Source of the DNA: Acholeplasma laidlawii
GTDB lineage: Bacteria; Bacillota_I; Bacilli_A; Acholeplasmatales; Acholeplasmataceae
NCBI RefSeq assembly: GCF_015709225.1
Contig: NZ_JADNRS010000024.1
Span: forward strand, 1-64,000
DNA length: 64,000 nucleotides
Direction of reading: 5' to 3'
The translations under genes and the position numbers were made by a program. Below are positions 63,688 through 64,000 of the stretch, one piece after another. Below the pieces are notes generated by a model. The model searched no databases. It was given only the letters and a program-made list of their open reading frames with translations, and was not told the DNA's origin. Position 1 is the stretch's first letter; every line of letters starts with the position of its first letter.

Positions 63688-64000
63688 ATGCAGTCCTTAA
63701 ACAAAAAACAACAACTCACCGTTTTAATTAGTGGGATTATTATTGAACTTATTATAGGTGTAGTATACGCCTACAGTGTTATTAGATTACAACTAGAAAA
63801 CGAACTCGGGTTAACACATACCCAAAGTTCAATACCCTATTTAACATCACTTGCAGTCTTTGCCTTTATGGTGATGTTAAGTGGTAGATTTATGAAAAAA
63901 TCTAATTTTTACAAGTGGTCAATTCTTGGTATCATATCAATCGGTATTGGTTATATGATTGCTGCTTATGCAACCAATTACCTCATATTTACTTTAGGTC
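63688..64000 (+). CDS. MFS transporter, OFA (oxalate/formate antiporter)-like, 5' part
   Basis: The frame opens with ATG after an in-frame TAA and runs off the window, giving 104 residues. The first helix GIIIELIIGVVYAYSVIRLQL, then LGLTHTQSSIPYLTSLAVFAFMVMLSGRFM, resemble the N-terminus of the oxalate/formate antiporter family, where substrate loop residues follow the first helix. Three membrane segments are seen. No convincing ribosome site precedes the ATG. The true cargo is not known; monocarboxylates are usual. Confidence 0.7.
   Translation, partial: MQSLNKKQQLTVLISGIIIELIIGVVYAYSVIRLQLENELGLTHTQSSIPYLTSLAVFAFMVMLSGRFMKKSNFYKWSILGIISIGIGYMIAAYATNYLIFTLG

Overview
The window looks like the chromosome of a wall-less mollicute of the genus Acholeplasma. 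It is AT-rich, reads with the standard code (TGA ends genes, for example the overlapping ATGA junctions near 4049 and 5488), has Firmicute-type operons and lipoproteins, and carries a 332-residue glucosyltransferase (38918-39916) that I recognise as the A. laidlawii diglucosyldiacylglycerol synthase type. No rRNA or tRNA gene, CRISPR array or intact mobile element was seen.

Left part (1-8400): the 5' end of a lipoprotein gene with collagen-like repeats runs off the left edge. It is followed by about 600 bp with recombinase-like remnants and an IS-end-like repeat. Then come an rRNA methyltransferase and a Nudix hydrolase, and a complete quinone/electrophile-response operon: two ring-cleaving dioxygenases, a MarR repressor and an esterase, behind an 18-bp palindrome resembling the Bacillus MhqR operator. 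The first dioxygenase carries a DUF896/YnzC domain at its C-terminus. A prephenate dehydratase-like gene and an esterase lie divergently.

Centre (8400-38100): mostly housekeeping. In order: nadD-nadE-mnmA-recD2; plsC with a Fur-family gene; rsmH; yceD-rpmF; lplA; the hrcA-grpE-dnaK-dnaJ heat-shock operon with two CIRCE elements around its promoter; plsY; a PadR/HAAS pair; an MFS transporter; a valine T-box leader followed by a GNAT gene, valS, folC and a lipase; an engB-degV-oxidoreductase group; lon with its own CIRCE element; and tig.

Right part (38100-64000): a glycogen system in several units (glgA-glgC; glgP; glgB; pulA-ROK kinase-glucolipid glucosyltransferase-aldo/keto reductase) with a LacI-type regulator divergent from pulA. 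ADP-glucose (GlgC) feeds GlgA, GlgB branches, GlgP releases glucose-1-phosphate, pullulanase debranches, and the ROK kinase can trap free glucose. CRE/LacI-like operators overlap the glgP and glgA promoters. Between these units lie an SRAP protein, an AbiEii-like protein, a flavin-dependent oxidoreductase, a 1240-residue SF1 helicase with a decayed nuclease-like tail, and a giant Ig-like/beta-helix lipoprotein ending in a peptidoglycan amidase domain, which is unexpected for an organism without a wall. A partial MFS transporter gene runs off the right edge.

Most candidate novelty lies in the dioxygenase-DUF896 fusion under an MhqR-type operator, the giant amidase lipoprotein, the helicase/AbiEii-like/SRAP neighbourhood, and regulatory wiring (CIRCE on lon, T-box on a GNAT-led operon, shared operators on glycogen genes).
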